A stretch of DNA of 64,000 bases. It comes from Rosa chinensis. Lineage: Eukaryota > Streptophyta > Magnoliopsida > Rosales > Rosaceae. The position numbers and the translations under genes were made by a program. Below the pieces are notes generated by a model. That model ran no database searches and had not been told where the DNA came from. It worked only from the letters and a program-made list of their open reading frames with translations. This document shows positions 1 to 11,229 of the stretch, piece after piece (the stretch's first letter is position 1; each line of letters begins with the position of its first letter). The stretch lies in the NCBI RefSeq assembly GCF_002994745.2, contig NC_037090.1, forward strand, positions 27,944,501 to 28,008,500. The letters run 5' to 3'.

Positions 1-1297
1 GTGTGTTCTGTAGCTGTGAAAGCATTTGTTCTTCCTCCATGCTGTGCATCAAGAACATTAGCCATTAAGAAGTTGAAACAATATAAATAAGTGTTTTAGG
101 CTGACAACTTAGAAAAAAGACAAGAGAACAAGATGTGCACTACAATAGCACATGATAACAATTATTTTCATGATTCTGTACTTCTATGATCCGAAAAAAT
201 ACAGGAGTAGACAATCTTATGGAAAATGGCCCCTCACAGTTAGTCCAAGAACAAAACCACGGCCAAAGAATCTTACTAAATTGACTCAGCTGTAACACTC
301 AAACTGGAGATTCCCAGAGGGTGAGGTTAATAAGTAAGCATTTGAACAAAGTATATATCTTACAATAGTTTAACAAAGTATATATCTACAGTATATCTGT
401 TCCAGCTAACAAGTAAGATCCATCAATAAGGATATGAGTAGCATTGGGCGTTGGGAGTTTTTCATAACTATGACCATTGCATTTTATTTTGGGGGCTTCT
501 GTGCTGATCCTTAGGTTCTCTGCCCTGTAATAATTCTCATAGTCTAGGCTTTCTTTCTTTGCTTTTCTATAGTTTTAACGTCCAGTGCAACAATGTTTGA
601 CAACAGTAACATAAAGTGGAGAAGAATGATAATAAAAAATAATAACAGTAATAATAAAATCTGACTGAATGCTGCTGCAGCAACAAGTAAAAAAGGCTTG
701 AGTAGCTGTGCAGTTTGAAAGTAAGTTACCTCGGTGATGTACTTCGAGTAGCTATCCTCCAAAGGGTACTTCTCACTAGCATAAAACAGCATATGCTCTG
801 CAAGAAAACACTTGCTTTATTCAAAAACTGCATATGCAATCTATCTCGTTCATTTATACTTGGCAATGAGAAATTCAAACCTCTGTCTACCAAAGACACC
901 AAAAAACAACCATGCATACATACATAGCAACTAAAAATGCAATAAAAACCCAAAATACAAAAGAAATAGTTACCAAGGAAATGGGCAAGGCCCTCCAGGC
1001 CATCAGGGTCGCTGAAAGAACCAACACTGACATCCATGGAAGCAGCACACTGGGAAAGAAACCAGAAAAGTTGAAAATTTTAAATAGAGAACATACATGC
1101 AGAACCCAAAGATTGTAAATTCATGAATAAAAACGTAGCCATGAAACAGAGAAACAAGTCTGAGATGAAAGAGTAGTTGCCTTGTCAGTATCAGGATCGC
1201 TGATGAGGAGGACTTGAAGGGAGTTAGGGAGGACGATCCTCCTGTACTCCCTGTTGTCCGTACGGGCTTTCAATATCTCTTCTTTCCCCACAGCCAT
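1..1297 (-). CDS. PXM16: M16 metallopeptidase (insulin-degrading-enzyme-like, peroxisomal type), 5' part
   Basis: Four exons are readable on the minus strand: 1297-1181, 1049-974, 797-730 and 41-1, the last running off the window. Joined phases are consistent (117, 76 and 68 nt, then phase 0). The product starts MAVGKEEILKARTDNREYRR and continues through VGSFSDPDGLEGLAHFL to HMLFYASEKYPLEDSYSKY and HGGRTNAFTATEHT, the usual N-terminal fold of plant insulin-degrading enzymes. The inverse zinc motif HxxEH (HFLEH) is complete, but its Glu codon is split by intron 2. Intron 1 is GC-AG (AAG|GCAACT...CCCAG|TGT). An in-frame ATG also exists at 1357; 1297 is preferred because family members begin there. 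M16 enzymes degrade peptides; the Arabidopsis homologue PXM16 is peroxisomal, but the C-terminal targeting signal is outside the window. Family assignment is firm. Confidence 0.9.
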
Positions 1298-2577
1298 GTC
1301 TTCCGAGTGTCCTTTGTCTTCGAGATAGAGTAGACTTTGGTGGTGTTTGTACTCCAACTTTGCTGGGAGATATAGATCCTGTGTGGTAAGAGTTTGTTTC
1401 TGTTACGATAGACTCGGGGTATTTTTGTCTTATAATTTTCTTTTATTTTAGTTTTTAGTTTTTTTTTTTTTTAGAAGAGAGAATGAACTGCATTTATATG
1501 CAATTGAAATACAAGTACAGGATGTAAGTATGGGAGAGTTAAAAATGACAATCCACAGCCTAATATAAAAGTCAGGAAACAAAAGCGCACTCACTACTAA
1601 CTAGTTGCGCTGCTCGTACATTTCACAAGAATATTTACTTATAACCAGAAAGCGGAAGAAGTGGAAAAATATCTTCACTTCTTCTGTTAAACCTAATCAA
1701 GAAGTCCTTTGGTAGAAGGAACACAAACAGTGGTGGCCTCGTTAAAACCTTGTTCAGATAAAACCTAATGGGAAAAACTCCGAATCGAGGAAAGAGTACC
1801 ACCGATAAAGAAAACATTGCTTACGGATACATCATGAACACAATTTATTTCGCTGGAACTTGAAAGCAATCCAAACTGGTCCTGTGATGCTGGACAACAA
1901 TAGGCCCATTCGTTCTTTCCAACCCAAAAACAAAGCTTTGGACAGATGTTCTGTACCAACTGCTGTTTAACCAACATCGTTTGTCCACTCCCGCAAAATA
2001 GGGTCAGTTACTTCATGTGAGTAACCGCATCGAATCTTCTTGCAACTGTTCCTACTCCTGCCGGCAAAACTGGACCACCACCAATGCCGAGACTCAAAGG
2101 TGATAGACTGCATGTTATCTTGGAAATCATCTAGCAGGAGAGAGACAAAGTCCCCTTTAATTCCTCCATGAGAACCAGGCATTCTAGGCAAGCCGATGGG
2201 CTCAATATATTAATAGAGGAGTTTTCCATCAGACTAGAAGCATTACCAGAAGCCAAAATGTAACTGCATTGTTGTGATAAAACACACATAAAATTATAAA
2301 CCACACAACTAAAAAACTGCACTGTCTGGGAAGACCCAAACCTGTCTCTGAAAAATGGGAGAGAACGTGGGGAGGGGGGGGGGGGGGGGGGGGAGAACTT
2401 ATTGGTTGTGTCCAACAGACACTAGATACTGCTCTTGCACGCAGTAAAATATGGATCCATCTTCTGAATTCTCCAATTGATGAAGTTTGCTCTTTGGTTA
2501 CCTGCATATCCAAATTGACTGAATTGATTAATGGAACCATAATTCCTTCCTCTTGATCTGATCGAAATCATCTCCAC
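1298..2577. other. Upstream region of the M16 gene; unrecognised minus-strand frames
   Basis: The first 80 bases or so are probably the 5' leader and promoter of the peptidase gene. Minus-strand open frames at 1765-1977, 1967-2191 and 2229-2540 have a protein-like composition (for example CPKLCFWVGKNEWAYCC) but are in different frames with stops between them, and I recognise no domain. They could be decayed exons of a gene later cut by the insertion at 2583, or chance frames. The flank beyond that insertion (12887-13440) would be the other half. Confidence 0.3.
2374..2393 (+). repeat. G homopolymer, about 20 nt
   Basis: An uninterrupted run of G, inside an otherwise unremarkable stretch. Two comparable runs occur at 32158-32177 and 55621-55637. 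It creates the polyproline seen in minus-strand conceptual frames here, which should not be taken as protein. Confidence 0.85.
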
Positions 2578-3507
2578 AATTGTGACAGGACCCGCCCCGA
2601 AATCTCACCCTAAACTTCGAGGTTGCCCTGGGGGGCCCACTTTTTGAGAAATTTCGGCAGAACTTCCCCTAAAAGTGGACAACCAAAAACTTATTATAAC
2701 AAATTTACACTTCTAAACAATCACCTTTAAACTCCTAGAGCCACCCTAGTCCCAAAACCGAACGACTCCACAATCTCAAGTAACAAAATTATCCAAATAT
2801 CTCAAGTTTACAACCAACTCATAATTTACAATATTAATATAAGAGTCCCACGATTATCAGAGCAGTCTAAAGACAAAAGAAAAACAATATACGAAGGATA
2901 GGTTAACAAGTAACCTACGAAGGATAGATGGCAACGGTGGTGCTAAGTCTCAACTCCTAAAGCCGAACAGCTACACTGTAAACTGGTATTTGAAACCAAA
3001 GGGCCTAGGGAAAAGCATATAAAAACGTTAGTGTGAGTGGATAAAAATAAGTAGTTGTAAAGGAAAGGGATTTATGCTTTCCCACATTTTTTTTATTTTT
3101 TTATTTTTTTATTTTTTTCTCTTATAGAAAAAGAGGATCAAAGGGTTTCACTCCTGCCCCCATGGTAACACCACTTCGTACATTTATTCCTTTAAAAACT
3201 CGATGCATGCAACATTTAGACAAACAAAACCAATTGAAGCTCAAATCAAGAAAACCGACTAGCCCCGCCAGTCACAAATCAAGTATTGAGAAAGAAAAGA
3301 AAAACCGATATTCGAGAAAATAAGACCAGCTCCACTGGTTAACAAGATCGGACTAGTCTCACTAGTCAAGTAACAGAAGGATATGGGGAAGAAAATATCA
3401 CCATACAACATGGAGTCTCCTAAACTCGGGTCAGAGCCTCCTAGGCTCTACCCTCAATTTCAACCCACAAACACAAAGTAAGTGAGGAGGAGCCTCAAAT
3501 GCAACTC

Positions 3508-3883
3508 TGATAAGAGCACAAAGTGTGACATTTTAATTATGTATTTTCCCTCATTTTGCTAAGTTATTCTCTTAAAATTAATAATTATAACACAGTTTAT
3601 GTTTTTAGGTACTTCAAGGACAGAAATGGAGAAAACAAGCGAAAAAGAGCAGAAATGAGCATAAATTAAGGACAAGTCATTTTAGAAACTTTCCTCTTTC
3701 ATTTTAGGAAATATTTCCTATTTTGTTTTAGGAAACTTTCTTCATTTGAACTTTTTTATTTCTGATTTTTATATTTTAATGAGAGTCCATCACATTAAGA
3801 ACTCTTGACTGATGAATTCAAGGAAAACTTAAAGCAAAAATCATGATGAATTGAAGGAGATAAAAGGGAGTGTTTATAATCAA
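3508..3883 (+). repeat. LTR start fragment (+), left terminus of the rearranged element
   Basis: Matches the first 376 bases or so of the complete LTRs, from TGATAAGAGC to the stretch around GGGAGTGTTTATAATCAA, then switches abruptly. From about 3884 to 4005 it carries pieces of the LTR in the opposite orientation, for example the segment also seen at 9670-9745. Confidence 0.8.
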
Positions 3884-4005
3884 GATATAAAGGATGTGAT
3901 AACAAAATCATATGCTTAAAGATATAAAGGATAAATATATACATGTGATCAACTTCTTCACACTCAAATCAGAATTTCCAAACCATATCAACATGCAATG
4001 AATTA

Positions 4006-4410
4006 TTAACTCTTGCCTCAAAATATTTTCTCTCACATATAATTGAGTGATTATAAGCTTTTAAGCATTGCCTTCTTCTGAGTGAAGAAAGAGTGGATAT
4101 ACCTTGTGAGGATATGAATCATACTTGTCTGAAACATGCTGAGCTCCACCCATCACCATTGTTACAACCAGGTCCTACTTATTTATATGTGGATTATATG
4201 CTTCAATTAACTCTCGAATATCTAAATATTGATTCTTGATTAAGTGCTAATTTTAATGCCATGAGAGACAGGATTCATGAGACAAATGTTAAGGGCAGTA
4301 TAGTCTTTGTGTGTCATTTGTGTAGAGTCTGGTAGTGAATTGTTTAATTTGGTTGAGTCTTTTGTTTTGATTTTGCTAAGGGACTAGCAAAAGCTAAGTG
4401 GGGGGGTATT
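4006..4410 (+). repeat. Internal 3' segment and polypurine tract of the LTR element (+)
   Basis: This is the reverse complement of about 6760-7160: the region next to the 3' LTR, ending in the purine tract AAGTGGGGGGGTATT directly before the LTR start at 4411. It shows that the 4411-6209 LTR is a 3' LTR relative to this segment. Confidence 0.8.
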
Positions 4411-6209
4411 TGATAAGAGCACAAAGTGTGACATTTTAATTATATATTTTCCCTCATTTTGCTAAGTTATTCTCTTAAAATTAATAATTATAACATAGAT
4501 TATGTTTTTAGGTACTTCAAGGACTGAAATGGAGAAAACAAGCGAAAAAGAGCAAAAATGAGAGTAAATGAAGGATGAGTTATTTTAGAAACTTTCCTCT
4601 TTCATTTTAGGAAATATTTCCTATTTTGTTTTAGGAAACTTTCTTCTTTTAAACTATCTAATTTCTGATTTTCTTGTTTTAAAGAGAGTCCATCAAATTA
4701 AGAACTCTTGACTGATGAATTCAAGGAAAACTTAAAGCAAAAATCATGAAGAATTGAAGGAGATAAAAGGGAGTGTTTATAATCAATATTTATTCTTGAT
4801 TATCTTATTTACTATTGATTATAACACTAATTAAATTCTGATTTTTCTTGATTGTAGGAGTTCATTATGTGCACAATTGGAAGAAGATATTAGTGCAATT
4901 TAAAGGAGAGGAATAAGGGATGTATCTGGTCACTATTCAAGGAATATACAAGGAGTCATTAAGGGGAAAAGAAATCAGAAAAATCAAGACATTGTCATGA
5001 GAAAATCAAGCAAATTTGGAGGAGAAATCACCTCAAGATGATTGGCCATGATTGCATCACAAGAGATGAGAATTCCACTATAAATAGCAGTCATTCTCTA
5101 CTCCAAAGGCATCACTTCTTCATACAAAATTCAGTTCATTAGCTTAGCTCTCTTCTCTCCAAAACCCTCTCCAAATATTCAGAAAAAGCCTCTGATCGTG
5201 AAGAGCTTTAGGACTTCTCCAAGGCTGTTCGTGTTCTTGAAGGCCAAGCCTTGTGTTCTCTTGACGTTCTCCAAGCTTCCTTGAAGATCAAAAAGTGTAA
5301 TTCATGGCCCTTATTTCTGTTTTCGTACTCTTTAGTATTGAATTTCAGATTTCGTTTATGAGCTTTATTATTGGAATTGGATTTTTGTTGAGAACGAGTT
5401 TATGTTAGTAATTTTCAGATTTGTTTCTTTATGTTATTGATTTGTTTATGATATCTTTACAATCTGATTTTGTGCCATCCTTTATATCTTTAAGCATATG
5501 ATTTTGGTTGAATAATGATGTTAATCTGCAGGTTGATAAAGCCAAATTTGTGTTCTGATTCACCTAATCGTTTTGGGGCATAAATTGAAGTGGTAAAGGC
5601 TATGTACAATGGTCGAGATTATATGCTACATGTTTGTGCGTTTGTAACTTCTTATGGATGCATACATGTTTGGATTCAGAATTCTAACTGCACTTAATGA
5701 TTCATATTTAATGTTGACGGATGCTCTTCAGTATTAACGTGATGTTTTATATGAAATATTTTGAGTTACGGACTTTTCCTAACTTAGGAGATTCAAAAGA
5801 AGAATTAAAGTGGTACTCGATTTCTTCAGACTTGTACTTCGAATTCATTTCTGATATTTAGTGTTGGCACGATTTTAGGTTGTTTAGATTGAAATAATTC
5901 ATTGCATGTTGATATGGTTTGGAAATTCTGATTTGAGTGTGAAGAAGTTGATCACATGTATATATTTATCTTTTTGTTTTATTTCGTAGGAACTTAGAAA
6001 CCAAAACTTGAATCCCCCCTTTTTATGGTTGTTTCTTGTGTAAATTTGTAGATAAATACTTGTTAATATTTGTTTTATTAATTACTAATTTAAATTGACC
6101 TTTTTGTTTAGGTGTACCCTACAATCCCCGGACTGAACGATCCCTGCTTATCCTATACTAACAACTACATTTTGCAGGGTTAAATTGTGAGGCTATTTCA
6201 GCCGCACCA
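4411..6209 (+). repeat. Complete 1,799-bp LTR, plus orientation
   Basis: Starts TGATAAGAGC and ends GCCGCACCA. It has the same length as the minus-strand copy at 9431-11229 and only scattered mismatches were seen on reading. It is followed by ATTTTT, the same spacer that follows the other LTR before its primer site, but no primer site follows here. Confidence 0.85.
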
Positions 6210-6266
6210 ATTTTTATCACACATATGATTTTGGTTTAAAATATTTTCTTTAAATTTTTATCACAC

Positions 6267-6315
6267 ATATAAAAATTGATCACTCACATATGATTTGAGT
6301 GATCAATTTTTATAT
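6267..6315. repeat. Perfect 20-bp hairpin at the junction of opposed LTR pieces
   Basis: Arms 6267-6286 and 6296-6315 are exact reverse complements with a 9-base loop (CATATGATT). The site lies in the short junction between the + LTR ending at 6209 and the reversed LTR fragment starting at 6391. AT-rich (TAAAA)n-like sequence follows at about 6347-6390. Confidence 0.85.
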
Positions 6316-6390
6316 CTTTAAGCATATGATTTTGGTTGAAGATTGTTAAAAAAATAAAATAAAATAAAAAAATAAAATAATAAAATAAAA

Positions 6391-6759
6391 TAAACACTCC
6401 CTTTTATCTCCTTCAATTCTTCATGATTTTTGCTTTAAGTTTTCCTTGAATTCATCAGTCAAGAGTTCTTAATGTGATGGACTCTCATTAAAATATAAAA
6501 ATCAGAAATAAAAAAGTTCAAATGAAGAAAGTTTCCTAAAACAAAATAGGAAATATTTCCTAAAATGAAAGAGGAAAGTTTCTAAAATGACTTGTCCTTA
6601 ATTTATGCTCATTTCTGCTCTTTTTCGCCTGTTTTCTCCATTTCTGTCCTTGAAGTACCTAAAAACATAAACTGTGTTATAATTATTAATTTTAAGAGAA
6701 TAACTTAGCAAAATGAGGGAAAATACATAATTAAAATGTCACACTTTGTGCTCTTATCA
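6391..6759 (-). repeat. LTR start fragment (-), 3' LTR of the minus-strand half
   Basis: Reverse complement of the first 370 bases or so of the LTR. It breaks at the same LTR point (GGGAGTGTTTA) as the 3508-3883 fragment. A purine tract (GTGTGGGGGTATTT read on the minus strand, about 6760-6773) precedes it. Confidence 0.8.
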
Positions 6760-9430
6760 AAATACCCCCACACTTAGCTTTTGCTAGTCTCTTAGCAAAA
6801 TCAAAACAAAAGACTCAACCAAAATAAACAATTCACTACCAGACTCTACACAAATGACACACAAAGACTATATTGCCCTTAACATTTGTCTCAAAAATCC
6901 TTACTCTCATGACATCAAAATTAGCACTTAATCAAGAATCAATATTTAGATATTCGAGAGTTAATTGAAGCATATAATCCACATATAAATAAGTAGGACT
7001 TGGGTGTAACAATGGTGATGGGTGGAGCTCAGCATGTTTCAGACAAGTATGATTCATATCCTCACAAGGTATATCCACTCTTTCTTCACTCAGATCAAGG
7101 CAATGCTTAAAAGCTTATAATCATTCAATTATATGTGAGAGAAAATATTTTGAGGCATTCAAATAGCTCACATATATAAGAAACGAAAAGCACTTTGTGA
7201 ATATAATTTTTCCAGATCTCATGAAAGATATCAACTACTTGCATGGATGGACCCAAGCCATAGGTTCAACTCTTATAACTCATCTCCACAGATCAAAGGC
7301 TATCCCATCTTAAGGATCAAAAAGGACTTTGAAGGGTTGAAATGGGGCTAAGGTTCAAGGTTTTAAGAAACAAAGGTTAAGGAATGTCAAAGTATCCTAA
7401 AAACCTAGTAGAGCTCATCTTGATGTAGAGAGACTTCTAAAAATTCACCAAGGCATACAAAACGTTACATCCCATAGAGGCAAAATAAGAGGGCCTAATG
7501 TCTTCATGTTGGGCCCAAACTTCCTTTGAACTCTAGTGAACTGGACAAAGACCAAATTTTTCTGTAGCGGGCCTTCAATTCAAAACAATCTCCAAACTCA
7601 CCAAGTATGGGGGACTAAAATCCATAAACATTTTTTTGTCTTCCTTTCTTTTTCTTTTTTCCTAGCCGTACACAATTTTTTTTTTTTTTCAATTCTTTTT
7701 CATTTTTCACGGCTTTCACATTTTGTTTTCTTTTATGGATAAGTCTACCCCCACATTTGAACTTTCACCTCTTCTCAATCTTCATCTTTGCCACCAAATC
7801 CATGTAGTAAGTCTCCAAAGACAGCTCTACTAAATTCTTACAATAAAGGGTAGGATTGTAACTATACTAAGGTTAAGGGTTAAAGATTTTAAGGGTGATG
7901 AAAGAAAAGGTTTAATGTAGGCCCAAAGTGGTTAAACTAAGGGAGTCCCACGATGGGCACAAATGGAAACAAGTTAATTTGGCTATGGTGATAGTTCCTA
8001 GGGTGCCTCTATCTTTTCCAGAATCAGGGACATGTATTGATAAAAGTCTCAACAAGCACAAGAGTGAATTCTAGCATTCTCTAGTCCATCAAACTTAATC
8101 TATGGCAAGCAATCAATCAAATGAAGAATAATGAGATCATCAAAACATCGCCAAGAAATTAAGAATATATTTCATTTATCACTCCAAGAAAAAGGGACAT
8201 GGCTCAAATATCTCACATGGTTTTTTTATGAATTAAAACTCAACTTAACATGCTCGTATTTTCTGTACCAAAGTCACGAAATCCATACCCACTACAAGGC
8301 ACATATTTTTCATATATCTCAATTAACCAAAGAATACCATTAAAAATCATCTCAATATTGTGATCCTCTTTTAGCCATAATTTCAGAGATATTGAATCAT
8401 CCTAGACAGTTAAGGGCATCCTAAGACTCAAAACAAAACAAAAGACTACGACTGACGCCAAAAAGGTTTTGGACTAGGGTTATTTCCTTTCTCATTTCGG
8501 TAACTCCTTTGGAACATGACCAGGTGAAGAGGGGACCGATTTTGGCGGAGCTCAGCTCACTTGATTGACAGGGGACGAGACCCTTTGTCAGCACTTCTCG
8601 GATCCAATCTAGACCTTAGACATCACATCCCATCAGATGCGCCTACGATGAAGAAAGTATTTCACCCAAAAATCATTTTGACTCAATAAATAAAAGCAAC
8701 AAAATTTTTTATTTTTTTTAAATTTAATTTTTGACAATTTTTTTATTTTTTTTGTATTTTTAATATGTATGACTCAAGACAAAAGTATAAATCCCTTCCC
8801 CCACACTTAAATATTGCATTGTCCTCAATGTAATCAATCATAAGCATGCAATGGAACAATTAAGCATATAGGAATGAAATTTATGAAAATAAATACGAAA
8901 ATAAAAGACACAAGTACAACTCAACCTAAACAAGTGAAGGGATAGAAATGTCAAACTCTCGTTGATGGCTCCTCCACAGCTTCGGTTGAAATGGGTTGCC
9001 TCCCATGCAGCGCTTAATATTTATAGTCCTTCAGCCTGGACTCTTCTCCTTGTTTACAACAATTTTTTTTTTTTTTTTTGGAGTTAATTTTCTTTATTTT
9101 TTATTTTTACACACTTACAACAATTAAGTATTTAACGAAATTCAAAACAACCTAAGTATATTAATCTAAGTGAAACAAATAAAATTTACAACATGCTAAA
9201 AAAAAAACTCTACAAATTGAACAACAATAATAAAATACATGCTTAATTTGATAACACTCATAAAACTTAAACTAAATCACAATTATAGTTTGGCCTAACA
9301 TAAATTGCGATTTGTCACCATTCCATAAATGTAGTACAAAAATTTAGCATGCATTCTATATAAAAAAACAAAATTAATGACACTTTAAGCAATAGGGATT
9401 TTAACAATCCCCGGCAACGGCGCCAAAAAT
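6760..9430 (-). other. Noncoding internal region of the LTR element
   Basis: About 2.67 kb without any convincing frame; the short open frames at 7536 and 8131 are chance. The minus strand near 9000-9040 carries AGCGCTGCATGGGAGGCAAC, a stretch I associate with Tat/Athila-like elements. The internal domain therefore looks stripped of gag-pol, so the element would depend on a helper. Confidence 0.65.
9405..9425 (-). promoter_or_regulatory. Primer binding site for tRNA-Asp
   Basis: On the minus strand the site reads TGGCGCCGTTGCCGGGGAT, complementary to the 3' end of plant tRNA-Asp including CCA. It lies 5 nt (ATTTT) after the LTR end at 9431. This primer choice is common in Athila/Tat-type Gypsy elements. 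It is not a tRNA gene. Confidence 0.85.
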
Positions 9431-11229
9431 TGATGCGGCTGAAATAGCCTCACAATTTAACCCTGCAAAATGTAGTTGTTAGTATAGGATAAGCAGGGAT
9501 CGTTCAGTCCGGGGATTGTAGGGTACACCTAAACAAAAAGGTCAATTTAAATTAGTAATTAATAAAACAAATATTAACAAGTATTTATCTACAAATTTAC
9601 ACAAGAAACAACCATAAAAAGAGGGGATTCAAGTTTTGGTTTCTAAGTTCCTACGAAATAAAACAAAAAGATAAATATATACATGTGATCAACTTCTTCA
9701 CACTCAAATCAGAATTTCCAAACCATATCAACATGCAATGAATTATTTCAATCTAAACAACCTAAAATCGTGCCAACACTAAATATCAGAAATGAATTCG
9801 AAGTACAAGTCTGAAGAGATCGAGTACCACTTTAATTCTTCTTTTGAATCTCCTAAGTTAGGAAAAGTCCGTAACTCAAAATATTTCATATAAAACATCA
9901 CGTTAATACTGAAGAGCATCCGTCAACATTAAATATGAATCATTAAGTGCAGTTAGAATTCTGAATCCAAACATGTATGCATCCATAAGAAGTTACAAAC
10001 GCACAAACATGTAGCATATAATCTCGACCATTGTACATAGCCTTTACCACTTCAATTTATGCCCCAAAACGATTAGGTGAATCAGAACACAAATTTGGCT
10101 TTATCAACCTGCAGATTAACATCATTATTCAACCAAAATCATATGCTTAAAGATATAAAGGATGGCACAAAATCAGATTGTAAAGATATCATAAACAAAT
10201 CAATAACATAAAGAAACAAATCTGAAAATTACTAACATAAACTCGTTCTCAACAAAAATCCAATTCCAATAATAAAGCTCATAAACGAAATCTGAAATTC
10301 AATACTAAAGAGTACGAAAACAGAAATAAGGGCCATGAATTACACTTTTTGATCTTCAAGGAAGCTTGGAGAACGTCAAGAGAACACAAGGCTTGGCCTT
10401 CAAGAACACGAACAGCCTTGGAGAAGTCCTAAAGCTCTTCACGATCAGAGGCTTTTTCTGAATATTTGGAGAGGGTTTTGGAGAGAAGAGAGCTAAGCTA
10501 ATGAACTGAATTTTGTATGAAGAAGTGATGCCTTTGGAGTAGAGAATGACTGCTATTTATAGTGGAATTCTCATCTCTTGTGATGCAATCATGGCCAATC
10601 ATCTTGAGGTGATTTCTCCTCCAATTTTGCTTGATTTTCTCATGACAATGTCTTGATTTTTCTGATTTCTTTTCCCCTTAATGACTCCTTGTATATTCCT
10701 TGAATAGTGACCAGATACATCCCTTATTCCTCTCCTTTAAATTGCACTAATATCTTCTTCCAATTGTGCACATAATGAACTCCTACAATCAAGAAAAATC
10801 AGAATTTAATTAGTGTTATAATCAATAGTAAATAAGATAATCAAGAATAAATATTGATTATAAACACTCCCTTTTATCTCCTTCAATTCTTCATGATTTT
10901 TGCTTTAAGTTTTCCTTGAATTCATCAGTCAAGAGTTCTTAATTTGATGGACTCTCTTTAAAACAAGAAAATCAGAAATTAGATAGTTTAAAAGAAGAAA
11001 GTTTCCTAAAACAAAATAGGAAATATTTCCTAAAATGAAAGAGGAAAGTTTCTAAAATAACTCATCCTTCATTTACTCTCATTTTTGCTCTTTTTCGCTT
11101 GTTTTCTCCATTTCAGTCCTTGAAGTACCTAAAAACATAATCTATGTTATAATTATTAATTTTAAGAGAATAACTTAGCAAAATGAGGGAAAATATATAA
11201 TTAAAATGTCACACTTTGTGCTCTTATCA
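9431..11229 (-). repeat. Complete 1,799-bp 5' LTR, minus orientation
   Basis: Read on the minus strand it starts TGATAAGAGC at 11229 and ends AGCCGCATCA at 9431, followed by the spacer and primer site. It is the mirror image of the LTR at 4411-6209, with matching length. Confidence 0.85.

Larger units (their letters stand above)
3508..11229 (-). mobile_element. Rearranged non-autonomous LTR retrotransposon with two inverted LTR-start ends
   Basis: Both outer ends are LTR starts (TGATAAGAGCACAAAGTG), the left one in + and the right one in - orientation, and both are bordered by the 5-bp duplication AACTC (3503-3507 and 11230-11234). Inside, in order: a + LTR start fragment, a short reversed LTR piece (about 3884-4005), about 400 bp of internal DNA, a purine tract, a complete + LTR (4411-6209), a junction with a hairpin, a reversed LTR start fragment, reversed internal DNA, the primer site and a complete - LTR (9431-11229). 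There is no gag or pol. The tRNA-Asp primer site and the conserved noncoding motifs resemble Tat/Athila-type Gypsy derivatives (LARD-like). A normal insertion would have LTR start at one end and LTR end at the other. Confidence 0.8.

Noticed and set aside
2131..2540. Polyproline-containing proteins on the minus strand
   Set aside because: The proline run comes only from the G homopolymer at 2374-2393; the frames are not otherwise supported.
7536..8343. Small frames inside the palindromic element
   Set aside because: No gag or pol motif; they lie in T/A-rich noncoding internal DNA and are not conserved in the other half.
9405..9425. tRNA-Asp 3' end-like sequence
   Set aside because: It is the primer binding site of the LTR element, adjacent to the LTR end; no tRNA body or anticodon arm is present.
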